Source: Bacteroidales bacterium (GTDB taxonomy: Bacteria > Bacteroidota > Bacteroidia > Bacteroidales > UBA932). From it: a DNA stretch of 64,000 bases. The stretch lies in assembly GCA_024401825.1 (NCBI GenBank), contig JAKSKF010000001.1, forward strand, positions 1-64,000, read 5' to 3'. Position numbers and translations under genes: made by a program. Positions 16,172 through 23,841 of this stretch are shown piece by piece; within the stretch, counting starts at the first letter, position 1; each line of letters starts with the position of its first letter. The notes below the pieces were generated by a model, which saw nothing but the letters and a program-made list of their open reading frames with translations, searched no databases and had not been told where the DNA came from.

Positions 16172-16266
16172 GAAACAATCGAAAAGGAGTAGAGCAGATA
16201 ATAAAAGCAATCTAAATGGAGGTTCCAAAGGCAACGATTGATGACATTCTGGAAGAAAATGAGTAA
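16172..16266 (+). pseudogene. Second, decayed copy of the NUMOD3-like ORF 3' end
   Basis: Aligns with 14500-14612: AAGAAACAA..., AAAGCAATCT, stop, then a 16-codon tail. Here the stop is TAA (16213-16215) and the tail starts with ATG: MEVPKATIDDILEENE, TAA at 16264-16266. The upstream helices are no longer readable. It is followed by a terminator hairpin like the first copy. Confidence 0.5.
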
Positions 16267-16271
16267 GAAGA

Positions 16272-16295
16272 AGGCTTCCCGATTAAGAGGAGCCT
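16272..16295 (-). terminator. Terminator of the membrane protein gene at 16317
   Basis: AGGCTTCC / GGAGCCT (16272-16279, 16289-16295) with one bulge; on the minus strand followed by TTCTTCTT. Related in sequence to the hairpin at 14617-14639. Confidence 0.6.
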
Positions 16296-16316
16296 AGTAT
16301 TTATTATTGGAGAACA

Positions 16317-17225
16317 TCAATACCTTATTTTTGTGATTTTATAATCACTCCAGTAGAAATAGCTTTCATAATTATCTTGTTCAATAGTAATGGTTACTAT
16401 TGAGCCTCCATCCATATAGAGGACTACTTCATTCCCTCTTACAGAATAACGTCCATCAACTCTGCCTCGTGTTAGGTTTGTATAGGCATCAACAAAATAG
16501 CAGCAGCACATCCCGTTATTGAACAAGAACTTGAGTTTCTCTCTGCCATAAAGGCGACTTCCCCATTCTCCTGTGACATCAACATCAATAACCTTTTTTT
16601 CAGATACGTTACTAGACGAATTGTCGCTATAACTATACGTACTTTGCATTTGATTAGAATAGGAGGATTGACTTTTAGCCTCTCTGGCAAGTTCATTAGT
16701 TACCCTCCTGGCCTCTCTCTTATTGCGAAGATATTTCCAATCAGTTGAAGATATGACATATAAGGTTATGACAAAAACTATCACTAACCCGAAGAAAATG
16801 GCCTGTTTGTTTATTCTTGTACTTGTTGTGATTTCATCATCTATTTCATCGTCATTGTTTTCTGGTATTGAGGAAGAAGGCACATCGCATACATTTGGTT
16901 GTGCTTGGAACTTTTCCCGATAATAGCTGCACGCAAGTCTATCAATGGAGACTTTATCTTTAAAGAAAATCGTTATCGGGAACTTATCTTCTGACAAGTT
17001 CTTTATTTCCCAAACAGATAAATTGATGTTCCTGTTTATTCTGAAACATTTGTACGAATTGAATGCATAAACAGGATTTTGCACTTCTGTAAAAATAGAT
17101 TGTGTAAAGGTCTCTAATTCCCCTTTTGATTGGAAGTTAATTCCAATAGGGAAATCATTATTAGCGATAAAGCCTCCACATTCAGAATAATTTACTGTCA
17201 TCATAAGTACACAAGTAATAAACAA
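16317..17225 (-). CDS. Single-pass membrane protein of unknown function, cargo of the island
   Basis: About 302 residues if started at TTG 17225; the first ATG is at 17204, which would give 295. Seen: an N-terminal domain with several cysteines, one strong membrane helix (AIFFGLVIVFVITLYVI, about 143-159), a basic helix rich in arginine and lysine (YLRNKREARRVTNELAREAK), a serine/tyrosine-rich linker and a C-terminal beta domain (VTGEWGSRLYGREKLKFLF...GRYSVRGNEVVLYMDGG). In another frame the bases just upstream encode a hydrophobic stretch (FCLLLTIGAVVYYL), so a frameshifted signal peptide is possible. Not recognised. Confidence 0.65.
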   Translation of the reverse strand: MFITCVLMMTVNYSECGGFIANNDFPIGINFQSKGELETFTQSIFTEVQNPVYAFNSYKCFRINRNINLSVWEIKNLSEDKFPITIFFKDKVSIDRLACSYYREKFQAQPNVCDVPSSSIPENNDDEIDDEITTSTRINKQAIFFGLVIVFVITLYVISSTDWKYLRNKREARRVTNELAREAKSQSSYSNQMQSTYSYSDNSSSNVSEKKVIDVDVTGEWGSRLYGREKLKFLFNNGMCCCYFVDAYTNLTRGRVDGRYSVRGNEVVLYMDGGSIVTITIEQDNYESYFYWSDYKITKIRY

Positions 17226-17618
17226 CGGCTCCTATTGTCAATAACAAACAAAAGTGTGGAGCCAATTCAACTCATCCTGCTGAACGTTCTGGACAAACGC
17301 ACCAAGAAATAAGCAAACGTACTCCACACTCGCCAGTATGAAGTACCTATGGGCAGAAACCCACCTACGACATAACAACGGACGAGCGGAGTGTTTATGC
17401 TACCTCTTGGTTAGAAAATTGTCCAGATTTTCAGCAAGGTAAGCGAAAACACTTTCGCAAATATGTAATGCTAGCGAACCAGCAATAGCAAAGATAGCTA
17501 TTTATTTGATTGAACGAGCAAAGGCCCCTGAAAAATCAAGAGACTTTGTAATATTACGACTTTGTGTCAATCTTATATATCGGTAATCGTCCTATTCTGA
17601 TGCAATCCGAATAAGCGT
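17226..17618 (-). promoter_or_regulatory. Leader region with two mutually exclusive hairpins
   Basis: About 390 bp without a convincing gene. GGCTCC (17227-17232) can pair with GGAGCC (17258-17263), closing just before the start of the membrane protein gene. AGTGTGGAG (17253-17261) can instead pair with CTCCACACT (17322-17330). The two stems share 17258-17261, so only one can form. This suggests an attenuator or translational switch. Nothing else recognisable in 17340-17618. Confidence 0.4.
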
Positions 17619-18257
17619 TTATTCGTTGCGGTTGTAGAACACGTTCTGAATTTCAGCTTTGATGCTCAGGAACATAAAACCCAGGTCTCCCGTGTTTTCA
17701 AACGTGGAGTAACGGCTTGTTGTCATTCCCTTCTTGGAGGATAGCACAGACACAATAATCTGTCTGCCAATCTTCATTGTGACATTGTTTTCATCCGTTC
17801 CAAACTCGTCTATGACGGAGATGTTGAAAACAGCTTCACCGTTTACCCTTCCCATCATAGAGCAACTATCATCTTTCTTTATGGCCGATTTGACAAAATC
17901 GTCTATGGCATCACAGGCAGCATTAAACCCTTCATAGTACGGGACTGTACATAAACCACTTTTTGCTTCCGCCTCGAACCAGTCTTTTTCCGTAGCTATC
18001 TCTCGTACCTGTTCTCCGACCTTGACAAATCCCCGTATCTTGAAGGGGCTGGGCTCGAATCCGATGAATTCTTGCAAAGACATTCCCAGTGCCTCAGCCA
18101 TCCTAATAACGCTGTTGATATCTTTCTTCTTTGCATCCAGCAATGCATCAAGGTTGGTTCTTGATGATAGGCCAATACTCTTGGCAAAGTCAGCCTTGCT
18201 AATCCGCTTGTCTTCCAGCAAGGAGTAGACGTAATCTTTGGTTAGTAATACTTCCAT
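17619..18257 (-). CDS. XRE-family transcriptional regulator of the island
   Basis: 212 residues from ATG 18257 (MEVLLTKDYVYSLLEDKRIS); a TTG 9 nt upstream is not needed. N-terminal helix-turn-helix about 12-65 (ISKADFAKSIGLSSRTNLDALLDAKKKDINSVIRMAEALGMSL split over two helices pairs), then a C-terminal domain of about 140 residues with no recognised fold (VGEQVREIATEKDWFEAE; FNISVIDEFGTDENNVTMKIG). Divergent from the small gene at 18409, as expected of a phage-type master repressor. The minus-strand -7 box is TATATTTG (18291-18284). Confidence 0.85.
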   Translation of the reverse strand: MEVLLTKDYVYSLLEDKRISKADFAKSIGLSSRTNLDALLDAKKKDINSVIRMAEALGMSLQEFIGFEPSPFKIRGFVKVGEQVREIATEKDWFEAEAKSGLCTVPYYEGFNAACDAIDDFVKSAIKKDDSCSMMGRVNGEAVFNISVIDEFGTDENNVTMKIGRQIIVSVLSSKKGMTTSRYSTFENTGDLGFMFLSIKAEIQNVFYNRNE

Positions 18258-18408
18258 ATAACTCAAAATATAAGATTTTATGCAAATATATGCTGTTTTT
18301 CGGGATTATGTCATAAAAAAGCATAATAAATTATAAAAAGTTAGTACAAATATTTGGTAGTGTTATATCTTTTTATTACCTTTGTAATATAAACAAAGAA
18401 CAAAAGAT
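18258..18408. promoter_or_regulatory. Divergent control region of the island
   Basis: Plus strand: TTTG (18353-18356), 20 nt spacer, TACCTTTG (18377-18384), a full-consensus promoter for the gene at 18409. Minus strand: TATATTTG (18291-18284) for the XRE gene. Possible operator elements: TATGC repeated at 18279 and 18289, and ATTATG / CATAAT (18305-18310, 18322-18327). Very AT-rich. Confidence 0.65.
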
Positions 18409-18642
18409 ATGGAAAAGAAACTCAATAACGGAATGACTTACAGGTTCGAGGAAATCTTCAAGGGCTTTATTTCAACATACTGCTTTTATGATGGCAAGTG
18501 GAACCATATCAGCAAGAATTTCCACAATTGGGATGAGGTTAACGCTTGGATTGATGAAATGAACGCACCTAAGACTTACACAATGCACACTGAAATGTCA
18601 GCCAACGATTATTACTCAATTACGGGCTACTACGGAGACTAA
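18409..18642 (+). CDS. Small protein of the island, unknown function
   Basis: 77 residues, MEKKLNNGMTYRFEEIFKGF onward, rich in aromatic residues and asparagine (YDGKWNHISKNFHNWDEVNAWIDEM). First gene downstream of the strong divergent promoter, so probably the first lytic-type or early gene controlled by the XRE protein. No family recognised. Codons and composition match the rest of the island. Confidence 0.7.
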   Translation: MEKKLNNGMTYRFEEIFKGFISTYCFYDGKWNHISKNFHNWDEVNAWIDEMNAPKTYTMHTEMSANDYYSITGYYGD

Positions 18643-18709
18643 TTAATAAAGGCCTAAACTTAAACTATCAAAAACAAATACAGAGTTTAACAAATTAAAG
18701 CAATAGATT

Positions 18710-19051
18710 ATGACACAGATTATCACCACCGCAACAAATGATGCACTTGTTGCAGCTCACATCGCAGCTATCACCGCTAAGACTGGCTCTGCCCTTATGG
18801 GAACCAGCAAGGCTCTTCTCATCGAAGAGGCAAAACGCCAGATGAGAGAAGGCGTATGCCACTTCATCTACTTGAAGAAGGACGGCTCCGCAAGGGAGGC
18901 TATGGGCACGCTTTCCAAGCCCGTTCTAAATGCCACACTCAAAGGGACAGGTGATTCTCCTGAGACCTGGGGATGCTGCTACTACCACGATGTCATCAAA
19001 GGTGGAGCAAGGTCATTTCGCTGGTCCAACCTCATAGCAGTGCTTTCATAA
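18710..19051 (+). CDS. SH3-like beta-barrel protein (DUF2693-type)
   Basis: 113 residues. Helical N-terminus followed by a beta-rich block CHFIYLKKDGSAREAMGTL ... YYHDVIKGGARSFRWSNLIAVLS, which resembles the SH3 beta-barrel fold-containing proteins common in Bacteroidales phages and mobile elements (F-x-Y-x-K-K-D-G-S-x-R and the terminal R-S-F-x-x-x-N-L-I). Molecular function is not known. Preceded by AT-rich leader; followed by the hairpin 19061-19082. Confidence 0.7.
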   Translation: MTQIITTATNDALVAAHIAAITAKTGSALMGTSKALLIEEAKRQMREGVCHFIYLKKDGSAREAMGTLSKPVLNATLKGTGDSPETWGCCYYHDVIKGGARSFRWSNLIAVLS

Positions 19052-19060
19052 AACTAACCA

Positions 19061-19082
19061 GGGAGGGTGTCAAAGCCCTCCC
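19061..19082 (+). terminator. GC-rich hairpin between small genes
   Basis: GGGAGGG / CCCTCCC (19061-19067, 19076-19082) with an 8 nt loop and AAAAACC after it. No T run, so it may act as an mRNA-processing or pausing element rather than a true terminator. It overlaps a possible GTG start, which is one reason to prefer ATG 19097 for the next gene. Confidence 0.45.
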
Positions 19083-19096
19083 AAAAACCAAAGAAC

Positions 19097-19282
19097 ATGA
19101 AATTGACAAAGAAAGGCTCGCGGTACTACTTTGATGCTTGCTGGTATCTTGTCCCCGATGGCAACGGAGAGTTCGATGTTTATGACGATGGAGAATGGGA
19201 GGGTAAATATTGTGGCGGTCTTAGGACCTTAGAGGGAATGTCGGAGGACGAGGCGTTTAGCTACGTAATGGGAGGACTATAA
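19097..19282 (+). CDS. Small acidic protein of the island
   Basis: 61 residues from ATG 19097 (MKLTKKGSRYYFDACWYLVP). Aromatic and acidic: GNGEFDVYDDGEWEGKYCGG. A GTG at 19067 would add ten residues lying in the preceding hairpin and is rejected. Separated by 3 nt from the next gene, so co-translated. Not recognised. Confidence 0.6.
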   Translation: MKLTKKGSRYYFDACWYLVPDGNGEFDVYDDGEWEGKYCGGLRTLEGMSEDEAFSYVMGGL

Positions 19283-19285
19283 GAA

Positions 19286-19603
19286 ATGGGAAATATGGCA
19301 TCTTACATCATGAGTATCTTACGCACACAGTTGGTTATCATCCTGTCCTGGGGATTTCATAGCCCAGTGGCATTGGACAACGGCTTACAGTTCCAGGTCA
19401 ACGGTTTCCTTTTTAAAGGGAGGGTGAGAGTTTTATACGATGAAGGCTCTGACACGTTCATCGTCCGCACAATCAATGGCGATGGCAGCATCAATGCACA
19501 GGTGGATGACGTGTACCTTGACTGTCTAGTGACGGTGATTGATGGCCTTGTTGAAAAGTGCGAGAGGTATGAAGAGAGGGTAAAAGATGCTTATGGTTTG
19601 TAG
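19286..19603 (+). CDS. Small protein of the island, unknown function
   Basis: 105 residues beginning MGNMASYIMSILRTQLVIIL. A hydrophobic N-terminal half (LRTQLVIILSWGF) is followed by short beta strands (LQFQVNGFLFKGRVRVLYDEGSDTF split) and a C-terminal charged helix (LVEKCERYEERVKDAYGL). An alternative start at Met4 is equally possible. No family recognised; immediate neighbour (3 nt) of the gene at 19097. Confidence 0.65.
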   Translation: MGNMASYIMSILRTQLVIILSWGFHSPVALDNGLQFQVNGFLFKGRVRVLYDEGSDTFIVRTINGDGSINAQVDDVYLDCLVTVIDGLVEKCERYEERVKDAYGL

Positions 19604-19711
19604 AGGAAGACGAACTTTTACTTATTAAGAAAGTAGTAATTCATTGATTATCAATAGGGTTTCTAATTAGCGGTTTTACTTCTATTGTCGGACGCATAAA
19701 ACACAAAGAAA
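19604..19711. other. Short gap before the second recombinase
   Basis: About 110 bp, AT-rich, no clear promoter box or hairpin seen. Confidence 0.4.
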
Positions 19712-20299
19712 ATGGCACTTAAAGGTAGTTATACAACATCTGACGCTCTGGATTGGGACGAAATGCTGAACCTGGTTCACAGGCTTTATAGAGACGGCGA
19801 TTACAGGATGTCTCTTCTAATCGCCTGTCAGTGTATGTGGGGCCTTCGTATTGGCGATATGCTCAAACTGAGATGGAACCAGGTTCTGAATACAGATGAG
19901 CTCAACCTCATTGAAGAGAAGACGGGAAAGAGGCGCATCATCAAGATGAACAGCAACCTTCGCAAGCATATTGAGGATTGCTATAAAGCATTGGAGTGTC
20001 CTGAGCTCTCTCAGCCAGTATTCCTCAGCAGGCTCGGAACCATCTATTCCCGTGAGTGGGTCAATATGCGCTTGAAAGAGTATAAGGTAAAGTACAGGCT
20101 TCACATCAAGAACTATTCGAGCCACAGCCACAGAAAATGTTTTGGAAAACACGTAGTCCAGATGGCGGGCGCAAACTCAGAGATGGCACTTATCAAACTC
20201 AGTTCTATCTTCTCTCACTCGGATTGTAGCGTTACCAGAAGATACCTGGGCATCAAGGCGGAAGAAATAGGAGCGGTCTATGAGAGCCTGGACTTCTAA
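19712..20299 (+). CDS. Catalytic-domain-only tyrosine recombinase
   Basis: 195 residues, about half the length of a normal integrase. All catalytic residues are present: Arg in GLRIGDML, Lys in EKTGKRRI, HxxR in HSHRKCFG, His in FSHSDCSV and Tyr in RRYLGIK. The N-terminal core-binding and arm-binding domains are absent. It may invert or resolve DNA within the element, assist excision, or resolve multimers of a replicating circular form. Ends 21 nt before a bidirectional terminator (20321-20359). Confidence 0.88.
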   Translation: MALKGSYTTSDALDWDEMLNLVHRLYRDGDYRMSLLIACQCMWGLRIGDMLKLRWNQVLNTDELNLIEEKTGKRRIIKMNSNLRKHIEDCYKALECPELSQPVFLSRLGTIYSREWVNMRLKEYKVKYRLHIKNYSSHSHRKCFGKHVVQMAGANSEMALIKLSSIFSHSDCSVTRRYLGIKAEEIGAVYESLDF

Positions 20300-20320
20300 T
20301 CACCTCCCCCCCCCATTTAC

Positions 20321-20359
20321 AATAATGCGGGTTTGGCTTAGGGCCTTACCCGCATTATT
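20321..20359. terminator. Bidirectional terminator between convergent genes
   Basis: Perfect 12 bp stem AATAATGCGGGT / ACCCGCATTATT (20321-20332, 20348-20359) with a 15 nt loop, T-rich on the plus strand side. Separates the recombinase gene from the minus-strand gene ending at 20400. Confidence 0.8.
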
Positions 20360-20366
20360 TATGTTA

Positions 20367-20412
20367 TTATCTGTTGTCAGATTCTGATATACTTTCGTGT
20401 CAGATTTTGACA
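20367..20412 (-). repeat. Palindrome array B (two 15 bp sites, 8 bp spacer)
   Basis: TTATCTGT (20367-20374), TGTCAGATTCTGATA (20375-20389), spacer TACTTTCG, TGTCAGATTTTGACA (20398-20412). Read on the minus strand it parallels array A: the last codons of the gene (GGTGTCAAAATCTGA, compare GGTATCAAAAAATGA of the integrase), then palindromes at 23 bp period, then ACAGATAA. The stop codon of the minus-strand gene (20400-20402) lies inside the site. Confidence 0.8.
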
Positions 20413-21332
20413 CCCTTCATGGATACGAAGCCAAATGATGAATCAAAATGGTAATGTAGTTGTTGTAACTCTACCGCTCGGTCCATGACTTGGTTCATCT
20501 TATACTTGGGGACTTCTACGTTGTAGTATTCGCATATCATCTTCTTAAACTTTTCAAAACTTCTTATATCCCCTTTGAAGTTCAGTTGCTCACGGCTACA
20601 AAAGAGAATAGTAATGATGGCGGTCAGGTCTCTGCCATTGCATTTCGTTACACCATCAGAACCTATTCCATGCTTATTTCCAATCTCATCTAGTTTCTTC
20701 ATAAGTGGTTCTAGGTTCTTGACGGGTATCTTGCAGAACGGTGTTAATATCTTTTTTTTCTCCGCTTCCGTCTGCCCCCCTTCTTTCCTTCCAAACTCTT
20801 TGGGTACGGTTTGCAAGTAAATACTCATTAAGCCATCAAAGTCTTCCTCGTAGTCAGGGAGATTGGTGTAGCCCATCTCATATAATATTGCAGAAACTTC
20901 TTTACCAATGTTTCGGCATTGGTATAGAATAGCGTTTGTGGCATTTGCTGCTTTTGGTTTTGATTCACTGACATAGATATCTCTTGGAATTGATGCTTCT
21001 GATGTAATACCCTTCAATGGTACTATGTCAGGTGTTTGGGCTTTTTTCTTTGCCTGAGCCTCGCGCTTCGCCTTTCTCTTAGCCATCGTCTCAGTGTACA
21101 CATGATGGTCGCTATTCATTAGCGGCTCTATTTCCGCAAGCAATTCTGATAACAGAGTTCTTTTCTCTTCAATGTCAGAGGTCGCACGTATTTTCTCTAC
21201 TTCTTTCTTAAACTCTTTCTTAGCGGACTTGATAGAAGCAATGGCCTCCCCATATTTATCATCCCACATCGGCAGGTTTTGCCCTTCAAGAGCAATGGCG
21301 TTGGCGATACTTTCGAAGTATTTCTTGGACAT
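20400..21332 (-). CDS. Unknown island protein with array B at its 3' end
   Basis: 310 residues from MSKKYFESIANAIALEGQNL; an in-frame ATG at 21395 would add 21 residues. A helical first third with a long coiled-coil-like, lysine-rich stretch (IKSAKKEFKKEVEKIRATSD; MAKRKAKREAQAKKKAQ), then a more globular C-terminal part (YQCRNIGKEVSAILYEMGY; IRSFEKFKKMICEYYNVEVP). The layout recalls regulatory or DNA-binding proteins of Bacteroidales elements, but I recognise no family. A -7 box TATCTTTG lies upstream on the minus strand (21467-21460). Confidence 0.7.
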   Translation of the reverse strand: MSKKYFESIANAIALEGQNLPMWDDKYGEAIASIKSAKKEFKKEVEKIRATSDIEEKRTLLSELLAEIEPLMNSDHHVYTETMAKRKAKREAQAKKKAQTPDIVPLKGITSEASIPRDIYVSESKPKAANATNAILYQCRNIGKEVSAILYEMGYTNLPDYEEDFDGLMSIYLQTVPKEFGRKEGGQTEAEKKKILTPFCKIPVKNLEPLMKKLDEIGNKHGIGSDGVTKCNGRDLTAIITILFCSREQLNFKGDIRSFEKFKKMICEYYNVEVPKYKMNQVMDRAVELQQLHYHFDSSFGFVSMKGVKI

Positions 21333-21499
21333 ATTGGCGGTGTTTTCTAAGCAAAGATAGCCATTTCCCGATTTTTCCCCACACACTTTACCCATTTTCT
21401 ACGTAACACACTGATACATAACACTGTGTATTCTTGGAAAATCCCCATTTGGCTATCCCCAAAGATAATTATCAGTTTTGCATCCGCAAACGAAAAAAC

Positions 21500-21952
21500 A
21501 TGAAACAGACAAAACACATAACGCCAAAGACCTTTGATGAGCTCGTAGCCCAGTACGGTTACTATGTATGCCTGCCCATCAACTTTGTCATTGTGTTTAC
21601 TCCAAGCGAGCTTGTTGTGCTGAGTGTCATAAAGCACAATCTCAATATAGGAACGAAGACTTTCAGCATTTCTCTTTTGAAGGTTTGGACGGGTTTGAGC
21701 CAGAATACAATAAAAGATGCTTTGACATCCTTAGTGGACCTTGATGTCCTCAGCAAAGGGTCGGTAAGTAAAAAAGGGACCTTCTATAAAATCAATGAGA
21801 AGAAGCTTGCCCGTCTGTATATGGAACTCAACAAAACGGTAGCCCCCGTCGAAAGGCTCAGGATTGCAGATAGGTTTCGCGGAGAAGGGAAGGAGCTACA
21901 TGCAGGAAGGATAGCAGAGTTTGAGAACACAGAGTTTGACACAAGAAGATAA
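21500..21952 (+). CDS. Winged-helix DNA-binding protein
   Basis: 150 residues from MKQTKHITPKTFDELVAQYG; an ATG at 21434 would add 22 residues without support. The middle holds a winged helix-turn-helix: TFSISLLKVWTGLSQNTIKD followed by ALTSLVDLDVLSKGS and the wing KKGTFYKIN. A basic/acidic C-terminal tail follows. The arrangement (HTH protein 35 nt before a helicase-primase) suggests a replication initiator or helicase loader binding the element origin, but this is inference from context. Confidence 0.65.
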   Translation: MKQTKHITPKTFDELVAQYGYYVCLPINFVIVFTPSELVVLSVIKHNLNIGTKTFSISLLKVWTGLSQNTIKDALTSLVDLDVLSKGSVSKKGTFYKINEKKLARLYMELNKTVAPVERLRIADRFRGEGKELHAGRIAEFENTEFDTRR

Positions 21953-21987
21953 CGTTATCAATATAAATAATTTAAAACCATTAGTTT

Positions 21988-23841
21988 ATGAAAAAATCAA
22001 TCATCCCGATGAGTGACATCGGACCGATACTCCCCAAGGAGTACTTGATGGACCAGGCAAAGGACATCTACTATCATGGCCTGCCCCCAGGTCTATACAC
22101 AGGAGTCGAACCTCTGGACAATCTGTTTCGCTTAGACACTGGGCGTGTCTGTGTTGTAACAGGCATCCCGAATGACGGAAAGTCAGAGTTTGTTGACTTT
22201 GTTGTTACTACTCTGAATAAGAGGTATGGATATAATGTGGCGTATTTTTCTCCTGAAAACCAGCCAGTTTCGTTCCATATTTCCAAGTTGGTCTCCAAGT
22301 TCACGAACAAGCCGTTCTGTACGAACTGCATTTCCGAAGAGGAACTGATAAATACGGCTGCTTACATCACAGACCACTTCTTCTTTTTCAACTACGAGAA
22401 GGTCAAAACTACGGACCAGATACTGTCATGCGCTCGTGCCCTTATTCATGAGCGTGATGCGAAGATACTTGTGATAGACGCTTTCAACAAGATAGAAAGT
22501 GAGTGTGGTGATGGTGATGCGCTTCAATTCATCAGCAGTTTCCTGGACAAGCTCTGCGCCTTCGCTATCAAGGAGGACGTATTGGTATTCTTGGTTGCCC
22601 ATCCTCGCAAGATGGATAGCGGCAGGCAGCCAGGCCCGTATGACATCAACGGCAGTGCGAACTTCTTTAACAAATCAGATTTCGTTATCTCGGTACAGAG
22701 AAACAGGAGGGACGAAGAAGATACGAGTGTCACTATTAGTGTCGGAAAGGTCAAGTTTAAAAACTACGGCAAACAAGGCAGCATAGAACTGATTTATGAT
22801 GAAGCCTCTGGAAACTATTACAACGAAGAGTTCGATGCGCTGGGCTTCCTTGACGATGAGAACACCGAGCCTAAGGGCTATACCCCAGCCGATTTTATTA
22901 TCCCGTCAGTCTCTGAGAATGAAGACCCGCTCAATGTTGAGGTTTCAGTGTACGCAGGGACTAGCGACAACATCGGTGAGATACAGAACCTGAAAGATTT
23001 CTTGATGACAGACAAATACAAGACCATCGCGGAAGCAATCCGCAAAGGTAGTACCCCCGAGGAACGTCACGACATAAAGACAAAGTTCAAGCACAGCATC
23101 CCGTGTGCTACCGTATCAGCCTCATTCAGCAAGCGCGAAACTGGAAGCCTCCTCCGTCCGACAGGGTTACTGTGTGTTGACGTGGATTACAAGGACAACA
23201 AAGACATCATTCAGAGCGTCCCTAAGATGCTTCGTGAGCTGCCATACGTAACATACATGTCAAAGTCAATCTCTGGTGACGGGTACTTTGCAATCGTAAA
23301 AATAGACAATCCGTCAAGCATCAAACAACACTTCCTGGCCATTGAGAAGGACATGAAGGACATGGGCATCACAATAGATGCGTCTTGCAAAGATGCCACC
23401 CGCCTCCGTTTCGCTACGTATGATGACAATGCTTATTACAATCCTCAGGCAACCACATACTACAAAGTATGGGAGGGGGAAGAGCAGAGCCAGAGTTCAA
23501 TAGCTCAGGCAAGACCGCAGTTCTTTCAAAGTGCAACGGTGCAGCCCAATGAAGCCTTAGACAAGCGCATAGAGATTATCAAGACACTTGGGTTATCCAT
23601 TCCTGATGACTACGCAACTTGGTTCCAGCTTGGAATGTCATTAAGCACGTTGGGAGAGGAAGGCAGACAGTATTTCCATACACTTTCAGCAATGTCTCCC
23701 AAGTATTCACAAAGCGAGTGCGATGCACAGTACGATGAAATCATGGAAAGATACGGAGCGTCCAATGAGTACACACTTGGCACAGCCGTGCATATCCTTA
23801 ACGACGTCATTAACAAATCAACAACAAATACACATGAGTAA
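21988..23841 (+). CDS. DnaB/Twinkle-like ATPase fused to BT4734/VirE_N and PriCT-2 domains
   Basis: 617 residues. First half is a RecA-fold replicative-helicase-type ATPase: Walker A GIPNDGKS (59-66), Walker B ILVIDAFNKIE, VFLVAHPRKM and GSANFFNKSDFVISVQRNR, as in DnaB/T7 gp4/Twinkle. From about 330 a BT4734-like/VirE N-terminal domain follows (FKHSIPCATVSASF, RPTGLLCVDVDYKD with a DxD pair, SKSISGDGYFAIV), then a PriCT-2-like C-terminus (YATWFQLGMSLSTLGEEG, KYSQSECDAQYDEIMERYG). Likely replication protein of the island. The order helicase first, primase-like second is the reverse of T7 gp4. Its 3' end overlaps the next gene by 8 nt. Confidence 0.82.
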   Translation: MKKSIIPMSDIGPILPKEYLMDQAKDIYYHGLPPGLYTGVEPLDNLFRLDTGRVCVVTGIPNDGKSEFVDFVVTTLNKRYGYNVAYFSPENQPVSFHISKLVSKFTNKPFCTNCISEEELINTAAYITDHFFFFNYEKVKTTDQILSCARALIHERDAKILVIDAFNKIESECGDGDALQFISSFLDKLCAFAIKEDVLVFLVAHPRKMDSGRQPGPYDINGSANFFNKSDFVISVQRNRRDEEDTSVTISVGKVKFKNYGKQGSIELIYDEASGNYYNEEFDALGFLDDENTEPKGYTPADFIIPSVSENEDPLNVEVSVYAGTSDNIGEIQNLKDFLMTDKYKTIAEAIRKGSTPEERHDIKTKFKHSIPCATVSASFSKRETGSLLRPTGLLCVDVDYKDNKDIIQSVPKMLRELPYVTYMSKSISGDGYFAIVKIDNPSSIKQHFLAIEKDMKDMGITIDASCKDATRLRFATYDDNAYYNPQATTYYKVWEGEEQSQSSIAQARPQFFQSATVQPNEALDKRIEIIKTLGLSIPDDYATWFQLGMSLSTLGEEGRQYFHTLSAMSPKYSQSECDAQYDEIMERYGASNEYTLGTAVHILNDVINKSTTNTHE

